Part shown: positions 8,042 to 15,396 of the stretch, piece after piece
Layout: every line of letters starts with the position of its first letter
Position numbering within the stretch: the stretch's first letter is position 1
NCBI RefSeq assembly: GCF_003611695.1
Contig: NZ_RAWE01000050.1
Span: 1-53,145 of the forward strand
Reading direction: 5' to 3'
Length of the DNA stretch: 53,145 nucleotides
DNA from: Corallococcus carmarthensis
GTDB lineage: Bacteria > Myxococcota > Myxococcia > Myxococcales > Myxococcaceae
Notes under the pieces: generated by a model
What the model was told of the DNA's origin: nothing
Seen by the model: the letters and a program-made list of their open reading frames with translations, nothing else
The model's database searches: none
Translations under genes and position numbers: made by a program

Positions 8042-9331
8042 TCAGTAGCTTCGCACCACCAGCACCTCCACCCGCCCCGGCTTCACCTCCACCAGGTGCG
8101 TGCTGGGCCGACCCGGTGCATCCACCTGGACGGTGTGTTTTCCCGGAGGAAGCCGGAAGCGCGCCACCTGGAACTCCGCCGGCAGTGAAAGCCAGGAGCG
8201 CAGGTCGGGCTGGTTGCCCGCGTTGAGCACCAGGAAGGTGAGCACGCCCAGCTCCTTGCTCTTCGTCAGCGCGCCCACGCCCGCCGCCACGCCCGCCTTG
8301 GCCACCGCGCCCGCGAGCTGCTTCGCCAGCATGCGGCCAATGCGGTCGTTGAGGTGCACCTGGGCCACGCGCGACAGCGACGTCACCGTCACCGCCCGCT
8401 CCGCCTGGCCCTCCACCGACACGCGCACTGGCGGTGTGCCGCCGCGGTCCCGGTACACGGGCACCTCAATCAGGTCCCCGGAGTCACCGTAGTCGCGCGA
8501 CGCGCGCTGCTTCTCCGGCGACAGGCCCGCCTCCACCACCACGACGAGCTGGCCGTCACCGGGGCCCATCGGGTCATGCGCCACGTCCGGGAACTTCTGG
8601 GACAGGGTGTCGTAGGCGTCATCGCGGCCCGTCTTCTTCGCCAGCCGCAAGAGCGGCTCCACCAGCCCGTCCAGCCGGGGCTCCAGCTCGTACGCCTTCA
8701 TGTAGTCGATGAAGGCGGAGTCCCAGTCGTGCTGGTCCTCGTACAGCACGCCGCCCAGGTAGCGGGCGATGGCGAGCTGCTGGTAGGGCTTCTTCTCCTC
8801 GATGATCATCTTCTCGATGCGCTCGTTGACGCGGCGGGCCTCCACGAGCGCGTCCTCGTCCCGGCCCAGCTCCGTGTAGTTGAGCGCCTGGAGGACGGAG
8901 ATCATCAGCTTCTCGAAGTCCTCCCCCCGGTAGGCGCGGCGCCGCTCGTTGCTGAGCAGCACCCCGGCCTCTTCACTCACGGAGGTGATGTCCAGCTGCG
9001 AGCTGAGGTCATCCGCCTGGGCCAGCACCTTCGTGCTCTCCTCCCACTGCCCGGACGCGTGCAGCACCATGCCCTTGTCCAACAGCAACAGGAGCTGGTC
9101 GCGCTCCGGCGCTTCCTTCTGCTCGTCGTCCAGCTCGCGCAGGGCGCGCGGATAGTCGGAGGACTGGTACGCGGAGCGCGCGGAGGCCGTGCGCGCCACG
9201 TAGTCACTGGCGCATCCGGTGCCGACGCCCAAGGCGCTCAAGGCCAGGATGAACAACAGGCCCCAACGCCCCCCCGCCGGAGAGGCGGAGATGCGCGGGG
9301 CCTGGGATGCGATGTCGGAGAGGTTGGACAC
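8042..9331 (-). CDS. COG3014-like TPR lipoprotein
   Basis: Exported protein of 429 residues from a GTG at 9331. After a 24-residue N-terminal region comes a hydrophobic segment ending in a lipobox-like GVGTGC, so it is probably an envelope lipoprotein. Residues ~50-240 are TPR-like helical repeats including YRGEDFEKLM and ALNYTELGRDEDALVEARR, the hallmark of the uncharacterised COG3014 group. The C-terminal ~180 residues are beta-rich and end with a PEGA-like segment. It lies 9 nt after the LpoB-like gene. COG3014 and LpoB-type genes are neighbours in other Gram-negatives, suggesting a joint role in cell-wall synthesis control (inference). Confidence 0.75.
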   Translation of the reverse strand: MSNLSDIASQAPRISASPAGGRWGLLFILALSALGVGTGCASDYVARTASARSAYQSSDYPRALRELDDEQKEAPERDQLLLLLDKGMVLHASGQWEESTKVLAQADDLSSQLDITSVSEEAGVLLSNERRRAYRGEDFEKLMISVLQALNYTELGRDEDALVEARRVNERIEKMIIEEKKPYQQLAIARYLGGVLYEDQHDWDSAFIDYMKAYELEPRLDGLVEPLLRLAKKTGRDDAYDTLSQKFPDVAHDPMGPGDGQLVVVVEAGLSPEKQRASRDYGDSGDLIEVPVYRDRGGTPPVRVSVEGQAERAVTVTSLSRVAQVHLNDRIGRMLAKQLAGAVAKAGVAAGVGALTKSKELGVLTFLVLNAGNQPDLRSWLSLPAEFQVARFRLPPGKHTVQVDAPGRPSTHLVEVKPGRVEVLVVRSY

Positions 9332-9340
9332 GGCGGACGG

Positions 9341-9952
9341 CTACCAGCTCACGCCCTGCTTCTCGAACTTCTTGCGGATCTGCTTCTCGTCCGTCCACGC
9401 CAGCGTTCCGGTGCGCACGTCGTTCAGCTTCGCCGTCATCTTGTAATAGACGAGCTTGTCGCGGCCGACCTCCTGGATGATGGACGCGAGGTCGCCCGTC
9501 ATCAGGAAGTCCACCGACGCCTGCTGGCCCGGGGCCTTGGCGGCGTTCGGGTTCACGTAGCCGGACTGCTGGTACTCGTACTCCTCCGCGATGTCCTGGC
9601 GCGCGGCCTGGTCCACCAGCGCGAAGCGGCCCGTCTGGGCGAGCGCCGTTTGAATCTTGTCCGCCAGCGAGCGCATGTCGATGTGCTCACTGGTGCTGTT
9701 GCGCAGCTTGCCCACGAGGACGATGGGCAGGGGCTGGCCCTGCGGCGGGGCCTGCACGAAGCGCGGGGAGCTGGCGAGCGACTCGGCCATCTTCTTCGCG
9801 ATGAGCTGCAGGTCGTTTTCGTTGAAGCGGTCCCCCAGCATCTCGATGGTGTTGGGGTCTTCGTAGGTACCGCGCGTGAAGGCGCGGGGGCCTCCGCAGC
9901 CGGCGAGCGACACGGCGACGAGGGCGGACAGCAACAGGCGGCGGGTGTTCAT
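9341..9952 (-). CDS. LpoB-like PBP activator lipoprotein
   Basis: Lipoprotein of 203 residues. The signal peptide MNTRRLLLSALVAVSLAGCGG has its lipid-attachment cysteine in LAGC. The mature domain matches the LpoB family: DLQLIAKKMAESL, PLPIVLVGKLRNSTSEHI, LADKIQTALAQTGRFALVD and the late strands DFLMTGDL and YYKMTAKLNDV. In enterobacteria LpoB spans the periplasm from the outer membrane and activates PBP1b. The ATG at 9952 is chosen over one 19 codons upstream because it begins the signal peptide. It is the middle gene of a three-gene envelope operon. Orthology to E. coli LpoB is family-level only. Confidence 0.82.
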   Translation of the reverse strand: MNTRRLLLSALVAVSLAGCGGPRAFTRGTYEDPNTIEMLGDRFNENDLQLIAKKMAESLASSPRFVQAPPQGQPLPIVLVGKLRNSTSEHIDMRSLADKIQTALAQTGRFALVDQAARQDIAEEYEYQQSGYVNPNAAKAPGQQASVDFLMTGDLASIIQEVGRDKLVYYKMTAKLNDVRTGTLAWTDEKQIRKKFEKQGVSW

Positions 9953-9966
9953 GGTCGGGTCGACTC

Positions 9967-10782
9967 CTAGTTCCATTCGCATTCGAAGCGGCTGCCTTCG
10001 AAGTTCCACTTGTAGGCAAGCACCGCGTCGCGGCGGTAGCCGGCCGTCAGCCGGCAGAGGCTCTGCAACGAGGCGCGCGGATAGTCGAAGCTGTACGTCT
10101 GCGCCTTCGCGCGCTCCTGCGGGGTGAGCTGCGAGGGGTGCGTGAGCGTGGGGCTGGCGCTGGCGGCCACCATCACGCGGTGCGCGCCGTACGTCTTGAG
10201 CGGCACGTGGCCCGCGAGCTGGATGCGGCGCACCGTGCGCGCCACCATGATGTCGCTGCGGTCCACCATGGTCTCGTGGCTGTTGCGGCGCTGCAGCAGC
10301 TCCGGGAGGTTCGCGGAGAACACGCGGGTGATGTCCCCGTCGTCCACGAAGAAGTAGAGGAACGCCTCGCGCGCGGTGCGGCTCTCGCCGGTGAAGTCCA
10401 GCGTCACCAGGATGTCCAGCTGCCGGTTGGGCGCCAGGCCATGCCGCGACACCGCCGCCAGCACCGTCTTGTCCACGCCCGCCTTCTTCAGGCGGATGAG
10501 GCCGTCCGCGCTCGCGTCGCAGGCGCAGCGGCGCTCTTCGATCATCTTCACCAGCTGCGCGGGCTCGAAGCCGGCCTGGGACAGCTTGGTCAGCTCCTCG
10601 TCGGTGAGCGGGAGCTGATCCGAGCGCTCATAGATGCGCGGCAGCTGGTTCGGGTCCCACTGGATGATGTTGTAGGTCTGCACATCCCCCGACGGGAACG
10701 GCAGTGACACGGACGGCGCCGCGGCGCGGGGCGCCTGGGCCGTGGTCAACGCGACAGCTGCGGCGAGCAATTGAGCGATCAT
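9967..10782 (-). CDS. exported protein of unknown function
   Basis: Protein of 271 residues with an N-terminal signal peptide (MIAQLLAAAVALTTAQA). I do not recognise the family. It has a helical central section (DEELTKLSQAGFEPAQLVKM, with CACDAS following) resembling a helix-hairpin fold, then a beta-rich half with YFFVDDGDITRVF. It is the first gene of the operon that continues with the LpoB-like and COG3014-like genes (14 nt, then 9 nt gaps), so a periplasmic or outer-membrane role tied to peptidoglycan synthesis is plausible but unproven. Three cysteines sit in the middle and a fourth near the end. Confidence 0.7.
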   Translation of the reverse strand: MIAQLLAAAVALTTAQAPRAAAPSVSLPFPSGDVQTYNIIQWDPNQLPRIYERSDQLPLTDEELTKLSQAGFEPAQLVKMIEERRCACDASADGLIRLKKAGVDKTVLAAVSRHGLAPNRQLDILVTLDFTGESRTAREAFLYFFVDDGDITRVFSANLPELLQRRNSHETMVDRSDIMVARTVRRIQLAGHVPLKTYGAHRVMVAASASPTLTHPSQLTPQERAKAQTYSFDYPRASLQSLCRLTAGYRRDAVLAYKWNFEGSRFECEWN

Positions 10783-10791
10783 GGCGTGCAG

Positions 10792-11355
10792 TTAGAACCG
10801 GTAGCCGACGTTCATGAACAACCGGTTCGTCACTCCTCCTCCCCCGATGGGAATGTCCGGCGAGTAGTGCAGGCCCATGAGCACGCGGTCGCGGCGGTCC
10901 AGGAAGATCTCCGCGCCCACCTGCGGCGACAGGGCGAACCGCAGGCCCTCGCCCTCCGGGATGACGATGGCGCCCGCCTTGAGGCCGAGCGTGAAGGACA
11001 GCGGCCAGCCCCAGGTGCGGAAGGTGGGGCCCACGTTGCCGATGAAGCGCCCACCGTCGAACACGTATCCGGCGCTGGCGTCCAGCCGGTACCAGTCATC
11101 GCCCCAGAGGGACAGGGTGGCGCCCACGAACAGCGGCGGGCCTTCCGGCGCGCCCGCGGGGTTCTCCCGCGAGTTGATGGCCGCGCCCCAGTCGAACTGG
11201 AGCGACACACCCCGGCGGTTGTCGCCGTAGCCACCCTTGCCGTACTCCGACTCCTCGGGCCCGTCGGTGCGGCCCCGCTCCTGGGCGCTCGCGGTGAGCG
11301 GCGCGGCGACGGCCAGGAGCGCCAGGGCTCCGCACAACGTGACAGGACGCTTCAT
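10792..11355 (-). CDS. outer-membrane beta-barrel-like protein
   Basis: Protein of 187 residues with a clear Sec signal peptide (MKRPVTLCGALALLAVAAPLTASAQ). It has alternating polar/hydrophobic strands and a terminal aromatic NVGYRF, the usual C-terminal phenylalanine signature of outer-membrane barrels. Around eight short strands can be counted, such as FVGATLSLW and LGLKAGAIVIP. No enzymatic motif is seen. It is 9 nt upstream of the unknown exported gene, so it may lead the envelope operon that includes LpoB-like and COG3014-like proteins. Confidence 0.72.
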   Translation of the reverse strand: MKRPVTLCGALALLAVAAPLTASAQERGRTDGPEESEYGKGGYGDNRRGVSLQFDWGAAINSRENPAGAPEGPPLFVGATLSLWGDDWYRLDASAGYVFDGGRFIGNVGPTFRTWGWPLSFTLGLKAGAIVIPEGEGLRFALSPQVGAEIFLDRRDRVLMGLHYSPDIPIGGGGVTNRLFMNVGYRF

Positions 11356-11475
11356 CTGATGAACTCCCCAGCGTGGGTGCGACTGCTCTTACGCGCGTCA
11401 TACGCCGCGATGGGCGCCATATTCATCGTGTGGCGAGCGTCCGTGCAAGCGGCCGTTTTCCCAGGCGGCCCGGGG

Positions 11476-13113
11476 TCAGGCCCGGGGCTCCGGGGCGCCC
11501 TGCGTGGCGTCCAGGGTGTCCTTGGAGGGCGGGGCCACGGCGGGACGGGACTCGCTGCGCACCGTGGGCAGCCATTGGGGCCGGGTGCGGATGAAGAGCA
11601 CCAGCCGCTCACGCACGAGGAAGCGCAGGTCCCCCAGCTTGTCGGAGTTGGCCGCGCTCACCAGCGCCCGCAGGGTGAGCGTCTTGTCCATCACGTCGAA
11701 GACGACCAGCGTCTTCACCCGGCCATCCCACAGGTGCTTGCCTTCGTGGGTGAGGATGCGGTCCAGCTCCGCGCGCAGCGCGTCGATGTCCGCCATGTAG
11801 TCCACCTGGAGGATGACCGTGCCCAGCATCTCCGGAGAGCCCTTGCTCCAGTTCTGGAACGGCTTGTCCAGGAACTGGGTGATGGGGATGACCATCCGGC
11901 GCTGGTCCCAGATGCGCAGCACGACGTACGTGAGGGTGATCTCCTCCACCGTGCCGAACTCGCCCTCCACCAGCACGTTGTCGCCAATGCTGACGGGCTG
12001 GGTGATGGACAGCTGGATGCCGGCGAGCAGCGTGGACAGGGACTTCTGCGCGGCGAGACCGATGGCGAGGCCGGCGATACCCGCGGAGGCGAGCAGCGAT
12101 ACGCCGACGTTGCGGACCACCTCGAACTGCATGAGCAACAGCGCGGCGGCGATGACGTAGGTGGCGACCTCGAACACCGCGCGAAGCACCGCCAGCTGCG
12201 TGCGCAGCGAACGGGCGCGCGGGTGGTTGCCCGTCTCGGAGGTGACGCGGCTCTGGACGAACGCCTCCGACACCCGGAGGAAGCGCAGGATGAACCACGC
12301 AACCGCGATGATGACGAGCGAGTAGCTCACCCGGTCGCTCAGCAGGCGCAGCTTGGGCGGCAGCAGCAGGAACGAGGTGCCCAGCGCCAGCAGGAGCGAG
12401 AAGAACGGCAGCCGCAGAGGGCCCCGGCCCGCGCTGACGAGCTGGTCATCCCAGGCGATGCGCGTCCAGCGCGCCACCCGCAGCGCGGCGGACAGGAGGA
12501 GCTTCTCGATGAGGTACGAGAAGATCCACGCGCCCAGCAGCGTCACGGCGAGCCCCAGCCACTGCCACAGCTCCAGCCCCAGCACCGTGCGCTCGAAGAA
12601 GACGGCGGGGAGCGTTTCGGTGAGCAGCGGGCCGTACTCCTCGAAGAGCGGGTCCACCATCTTCACCGTGGACTCCGCCAGCACCCAGGTGGGCGCGCCG
12701 TCCACGGTGATGCGCTGCAGCCGGATGGGGATGGAGTCGCCCTTGAGCGGGATGGCCCCCAGCGACACGAAGCGCGAGTTGGCGGACTCGCCTTCCGGCG
12801 TCTTCGGCAGGACGGACGTGTCCACCGACAGCTCGCGGTCCAGGACGAACTTCATCTTCCGCGCCAGCTGGGCGCCCTGCGCGGGCTGCTCGGCGGCCGG
12901 GAGGTGGTCCAGGTAGAGGTAGTGGGCGGCGCGGGCGTACTCCCCGCGATGCACCGCGTCCAGGAAGCCCTGCGCGGTGGCGCGCGGCGACGTGCGGTCG
13001 AGGTCCTGAGGGACCTCACCCAGCCCTCCGTTCAGAGCGAAGACAGGGAGGCCACCGAGGACGCACCCCAGGAGAACGAGGGCCACCAGGACCCGGGAGG
13101 CATGGCGCTTCAT
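11476..13113 (-). CDS. mechanosensitive channel, MscS family
   Basis: Large MscS-type channel of 545 residues that should gate on membrane tension. A signal peptide (MKRHASRVLVALVLLGC) precedes a ~150-residue periplasmic region, then about four or five membrane helices. The pore-lining helix is AGIAGLAIGLAAQKSLSTLL. The beta domain carries SIGDNVLVEGEFGTVEEI, and a mixed alpha/beta tail follows. The ATG at 13113 is fixed by an excellent AAGGAGG six nucleotides upstream; the frame is open to 13284 without another such site. It is transcribed divergently from the response-regulator gene. The C-terminal tail is alanine/proline-rich. Confidence 0.92.
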   Translation of the reverse strand: MKRHASRVLVALVLLGCVLGGLPVFALNGGLGEVPQDLDRTSPRATAQGFLDAVHRGEYARAAHYLYLDHLPAAEQPAQGAQLARKMKFVLDRELSVDTSVLPKTPEGESANSRFVSLGAIPLKGDSIPIRLQRITVDGAPTWVLAESTVKMVDPLFEEYGPLLTETLPAVFFERTVLGLELWQWLGLAVTLLGAWIFSYLIEKLLLSAALRVARWTRIAWDDQLVSAGRGPLRLPFFSLLLALGTSFLLLPPKLRLLSDRVSYSLVIIAVAWFILRFLRVSEAFVQSRVTSETGNHPRARSLRTQLAVLRAVFEVATYVIAAALLLMQFEVVRNVGVSLLASAGIAGLAIGLAAQKSLSTLLAGIQLSITQPVSIGDNVLVEGEFGTVEEITLTYVVLRIWDQRRMVIPITQFLDKPFQNWSKGSPEMLGTVILQVDYMADIDALRAELDRILTHEGKHLWDGRVKTLVVFDVMDKTLTLRALVSAANSDKLGDLRFLVRERLVLFIRTRPQWLPTVRSESRPAVAPPSKDTLDATQGAPEPRA

Positions 13114-13244
13114 GGGCGCCTCCTTACTCCGTGTCCCTGTCGGTTGTCCGGGAAAGACGGTGGGTGATTCCGAGCCCGCCCGGCCGCTGGGAAGCCCGGG
13201 GTCGAAAACAGAAAAGCCGTGCCGGAACGCGACACGGGAAAGCA

Positions 13245-13274
13245 TTGGTACGCCGCTGGGTGGTGGGCTAGAAC
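13245..13274 (+). promoter_or_regulatory. candidate promoter for response regulator
   Basis: TTGGTA at 13245-13250 and TAGAAC at 13269-13274 are separated by 18 nt. Each matches the vegetative consensus at four of six positions. It lies about 20 nt before the GTG at 13296, which has an AGGAAGG ribosome site. Suggestive only. Confidence 0.4.
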
Positions 13275-13295
13275 CGACCCCCAAGGAAGGTCGCC

Positions 13296-13682
13296 GTGTC
13301 CGAAGAGAAGCGAAGAATCCTCCTCATTGACGACAGCGAGATCACCCTCGCCATGGAGAAGGCCGTCCTGGAGGCGCGGGGCTATGAGGTCGTGGCCACC
13401 TCCACGCTCATGGAGTTTGAGAAAACGCTTCAGAGCTGGCGGCCGGACCTCATCCTCACGGACATCCACATGCCCGAGGCGAAGGGCACGGACATCTGCC
13501 GCACGCTGAAGAACGAGTACAACACGCAGGACATCCCCATCGTGTTGTTCTCCAGCCTGCCGGACGACGAGCTGTCGAAGCTGGCCGAGCAGGTGGGCGC
13601 GGATGGCTCGCTCTCCAAGGTGAATGGCCTGGAGGCAATGGGCGAGAAGATCGACGAACTGGTGCAGAGCATCCTCTGGTGA
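13296..13682 (+). CDS. single-domain response regulator
   Basis: CheY-like receiver of 128 residues with no output domain. All phosphorylation-site residues are present: the acidic pair in LIDDSE, the phospho-acceptor aspartate in LTDIHMP (near residue 54), the switch serine in LFSS and the conserved lysine in LSKV. It should act by protein-protein contact in a phosphorelay. A GTG start preceded by AGGAAGG fits. The stop overlaps the ATG of the tetrahaem lipoprotein gene by one base (TGATG), so the two are translated together, an uncommon pairing. Confidence 0.92.
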   Translation: MSEEKRRILLIDDSEITLAMEKAVLEARGYEVVATSTLMEFEKTLQSWRPDLILTDIHMPEAKGTDICRTLKNEYNTQDIPIVLFSSLPDDELSKLAEQVGADGSLSKVNGLEAMGEKIDELVQSILW

Positions 13683-15271
13683 TGACGATGCGCGCGGCCG
13701 TCCTCGCGGTGCTCGTGAGCGCGCTTCTCACCGGATGCAGACGCCAGGAGCCGCGCCCGCTGGAGAGCGGCGACAGCAGCGCTCCCGGGCAGCAGACCTC
13801 CACCGCGACCACCCCCACCGCCGCTCCCCCGGGCGCGGTGCTGTTCATCTCCGCGGACACGCGTGGCTATCTGGGCCCCTGCGGTTGCAGCGAGAACATG
13901 CGCGGCGGCATTGGCCGGGCGGCGTTCCAGGTGCAGCAGGCGCGCAAGGGCGGCCAGCCGGTGCACTACATCGACGGCGGCAACAGCCTCTTCGGTGAGA
14001 CGCACCTCAAGGCGGATCAGGTGCCGCAGGAGGAGCGCAAGGCGAAGGCGCTCGCGGATGCGTTCCGCACCATGGGCATCGCGGCGCGAGCCACGGGCGA
14101 ATTGGACGACACGCGCGGCGCGGCGTTCCGCCAGGGCCTGGGCCTGCCGGAGGTTCCCGCGGGCGGGGTGAAGGTGCTGGACGCTGGGACGCGCAAGGTG
14201 GGCGTGGTGGCGGCGGCTTCCGGCGAAGCGCTGGTGAAGGCGAGCCAGCAGGCGCGCGAGCAGGGCGCGGACTTCGTGGTGGGCCTGTTGGACCAACCGC
14301 TGGAGGCCGCGCAGGCCGCCGCCGCGCTGCCGGGCCTGGCCGCGAACCTGGTGGTGGCCACGCACAGCGCTGGTGAGTTCTCCGCGGAGGAGAACCGGCT
14401 GGTGCGCTCCGACGTGCCGGCGGTGGCGGTGCAGAGCAAGGGGCGCTCGCTGTTGCGCGTGGACCTGACGTACGCGCCCGCGAAGGGGCCCTTCACGCTC
14501 CAGCGCTCGCAGGGGGACGTGGAGCGGGAGGTGGCGGCGCTGGAGCAGCGGCTGGCGCTCCTGGACAAGGAGATCTCCCATCCCGGCATCGACCCGAAGT
14601 TGAAGGCGCTGAAGCAGGGCAAGCGCGACGAGCTCGCGGCGCGCAAGCAGGGCTTCCTCACCGCGCCGCCCGCGCCCGCCACCGACGTCAACGGCTTCGC
14701 GCTGCGCTTCCTGCCGCTGGAGTCGAACCTGCCCACCGCGCCGGATGCGCAGGCCCTGGTGAAGGCGTACGACGCGGACGTGGGCCAGCTGAACCTCGCG
14801 TGGGCGAAGGCGCACGGCCAGGACTGCCCGCTGCCCGCGAAGGGCCAGGCGGGCTTCGTCGGCAGCGCGGTGTGCGCGGACTGCCACCCGGACGCGACCG
14901 CCGTGTGGGAACGCACGAAGCACCACCACGGCTGGGAGACGCTGGAGGAGGTGGGCAAGCAGCACCACCTCAACTGCGTGGGCTGTCACGTCACCGGCTG
15001 GCAGAAGCCCGGCGGCGTGTGCCGGCTGGACAAGGTGGCGGGGCGCGAGGCCGTGGGCTGCGAGAGCTGCCACGGTCCGGGCTCCCTGCACGCGGACGCG
15101 CCGAGCCCGGCCACCATCGTGGGCAAGCCGGGACAGGCCGTGTGCGTCACCTGCCACAACGCGGAGAACTCCCCGCACTTCGACTTCGCCACCTACCTGC
15201 CGCGCATCCTCGGTCCCGGCCATGGAGGAACGGGGAAGAGCGGGCAGGCAGGAGAGCCCCCGGCGAAATAG
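13682..15271 (+). CDS. tetrahaem lipoprotein, metallophosphatase-like N-half
   Basis: Lipoprotein of 529 residues with a lipobox LLTGC. Residues ~55-330 resemble the UshA-type metallophosphoesterase fold (start SADTRGYLGPCGCSEN, then YIDGGNSLFG), but the usual D-x-H metal motif reads D-x-R and other ligands are not evident, so this half is probably inactive. Residues ~395-505 hold four c-type haem sites (CADCH, CVGCH, CESCH, CVTCH) plus extra histidines for axial ligands, as in the cytochrome c-554 group. The likely place is the periplasmic face, in electron transfer. The start overlaps the response-regulator stop by one base; a GTG one codon upstream is also possible. Confidence 0.85.
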   Translation: MTMRAAVLAVLVSALLTGCRRQEPRPLESGDSSAPGQQTSTATTPTAAPPGAVLFISADTRGYLGPCGCSENMRGGIGRAAFQVQQARKGGQPVHYIDGGNSLFGETHLKADQVPQEERKAKALADAFRTMGIAARATGELDDTRGAAFRQGLGLPEVPAGGVKVLDAGTRKVGVVAAASGEALVKASQQAREQGADFVVGLLDQPLEAAQAAAALPGLAANLVVATHSAGEFSAEENRLVRSDVPAVAVQSKGRSLLRVDLTYAPAKGPFTLQRSQGDVEREVAALEQRLALLDKEISHPGIDPKLKALKQGKRDELAARKQGFLTAPPAPATDVNGFALRFLPLESNLPTAPDAQALVKAYDADVGQLNLAWAKAHGQDCPLPAKGQAGFVGSAVCADCHPDATAVWERTKHHHGWETLEEVGKQHHLNCVGCHVTGWQKPGGVCRLDKVAGREAVGCESCHGPGSLHADAPSPATIVGKPGQAVCVTCHNAENSPHFDFATYLPRILGPGHGGTGKSGQAGEPPAK

Positions 15272-15326
15272 GGTCGCCTGCTCCTACTTTGGGTCCTTCC
15301 CCGGGGCACACCACGCGACTTGTTGT

Positions 15327-15354
15327 TTGACTGTCAAGAAAGCTGGCGAATACT
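15327..15354 (+). promoter_or_regulatory. candidate promoter for lytic transglycosylase
   Basis: TTGACT (five of six consensus) at 15327-15332 and AATACT at 15349-15354, spaced 16 nt, lie 43 nt upstream of the MltD-like ATG. It sits in the least GC-rich part of the 125-nt gap. No clear ribosome site precedes the ATG. Confidence 0.4.
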
Positions 15355-15396
15355 GCGGCCTTCGCCTGCTTCTGGGCGACCTCGCCTGGCGTTCCC

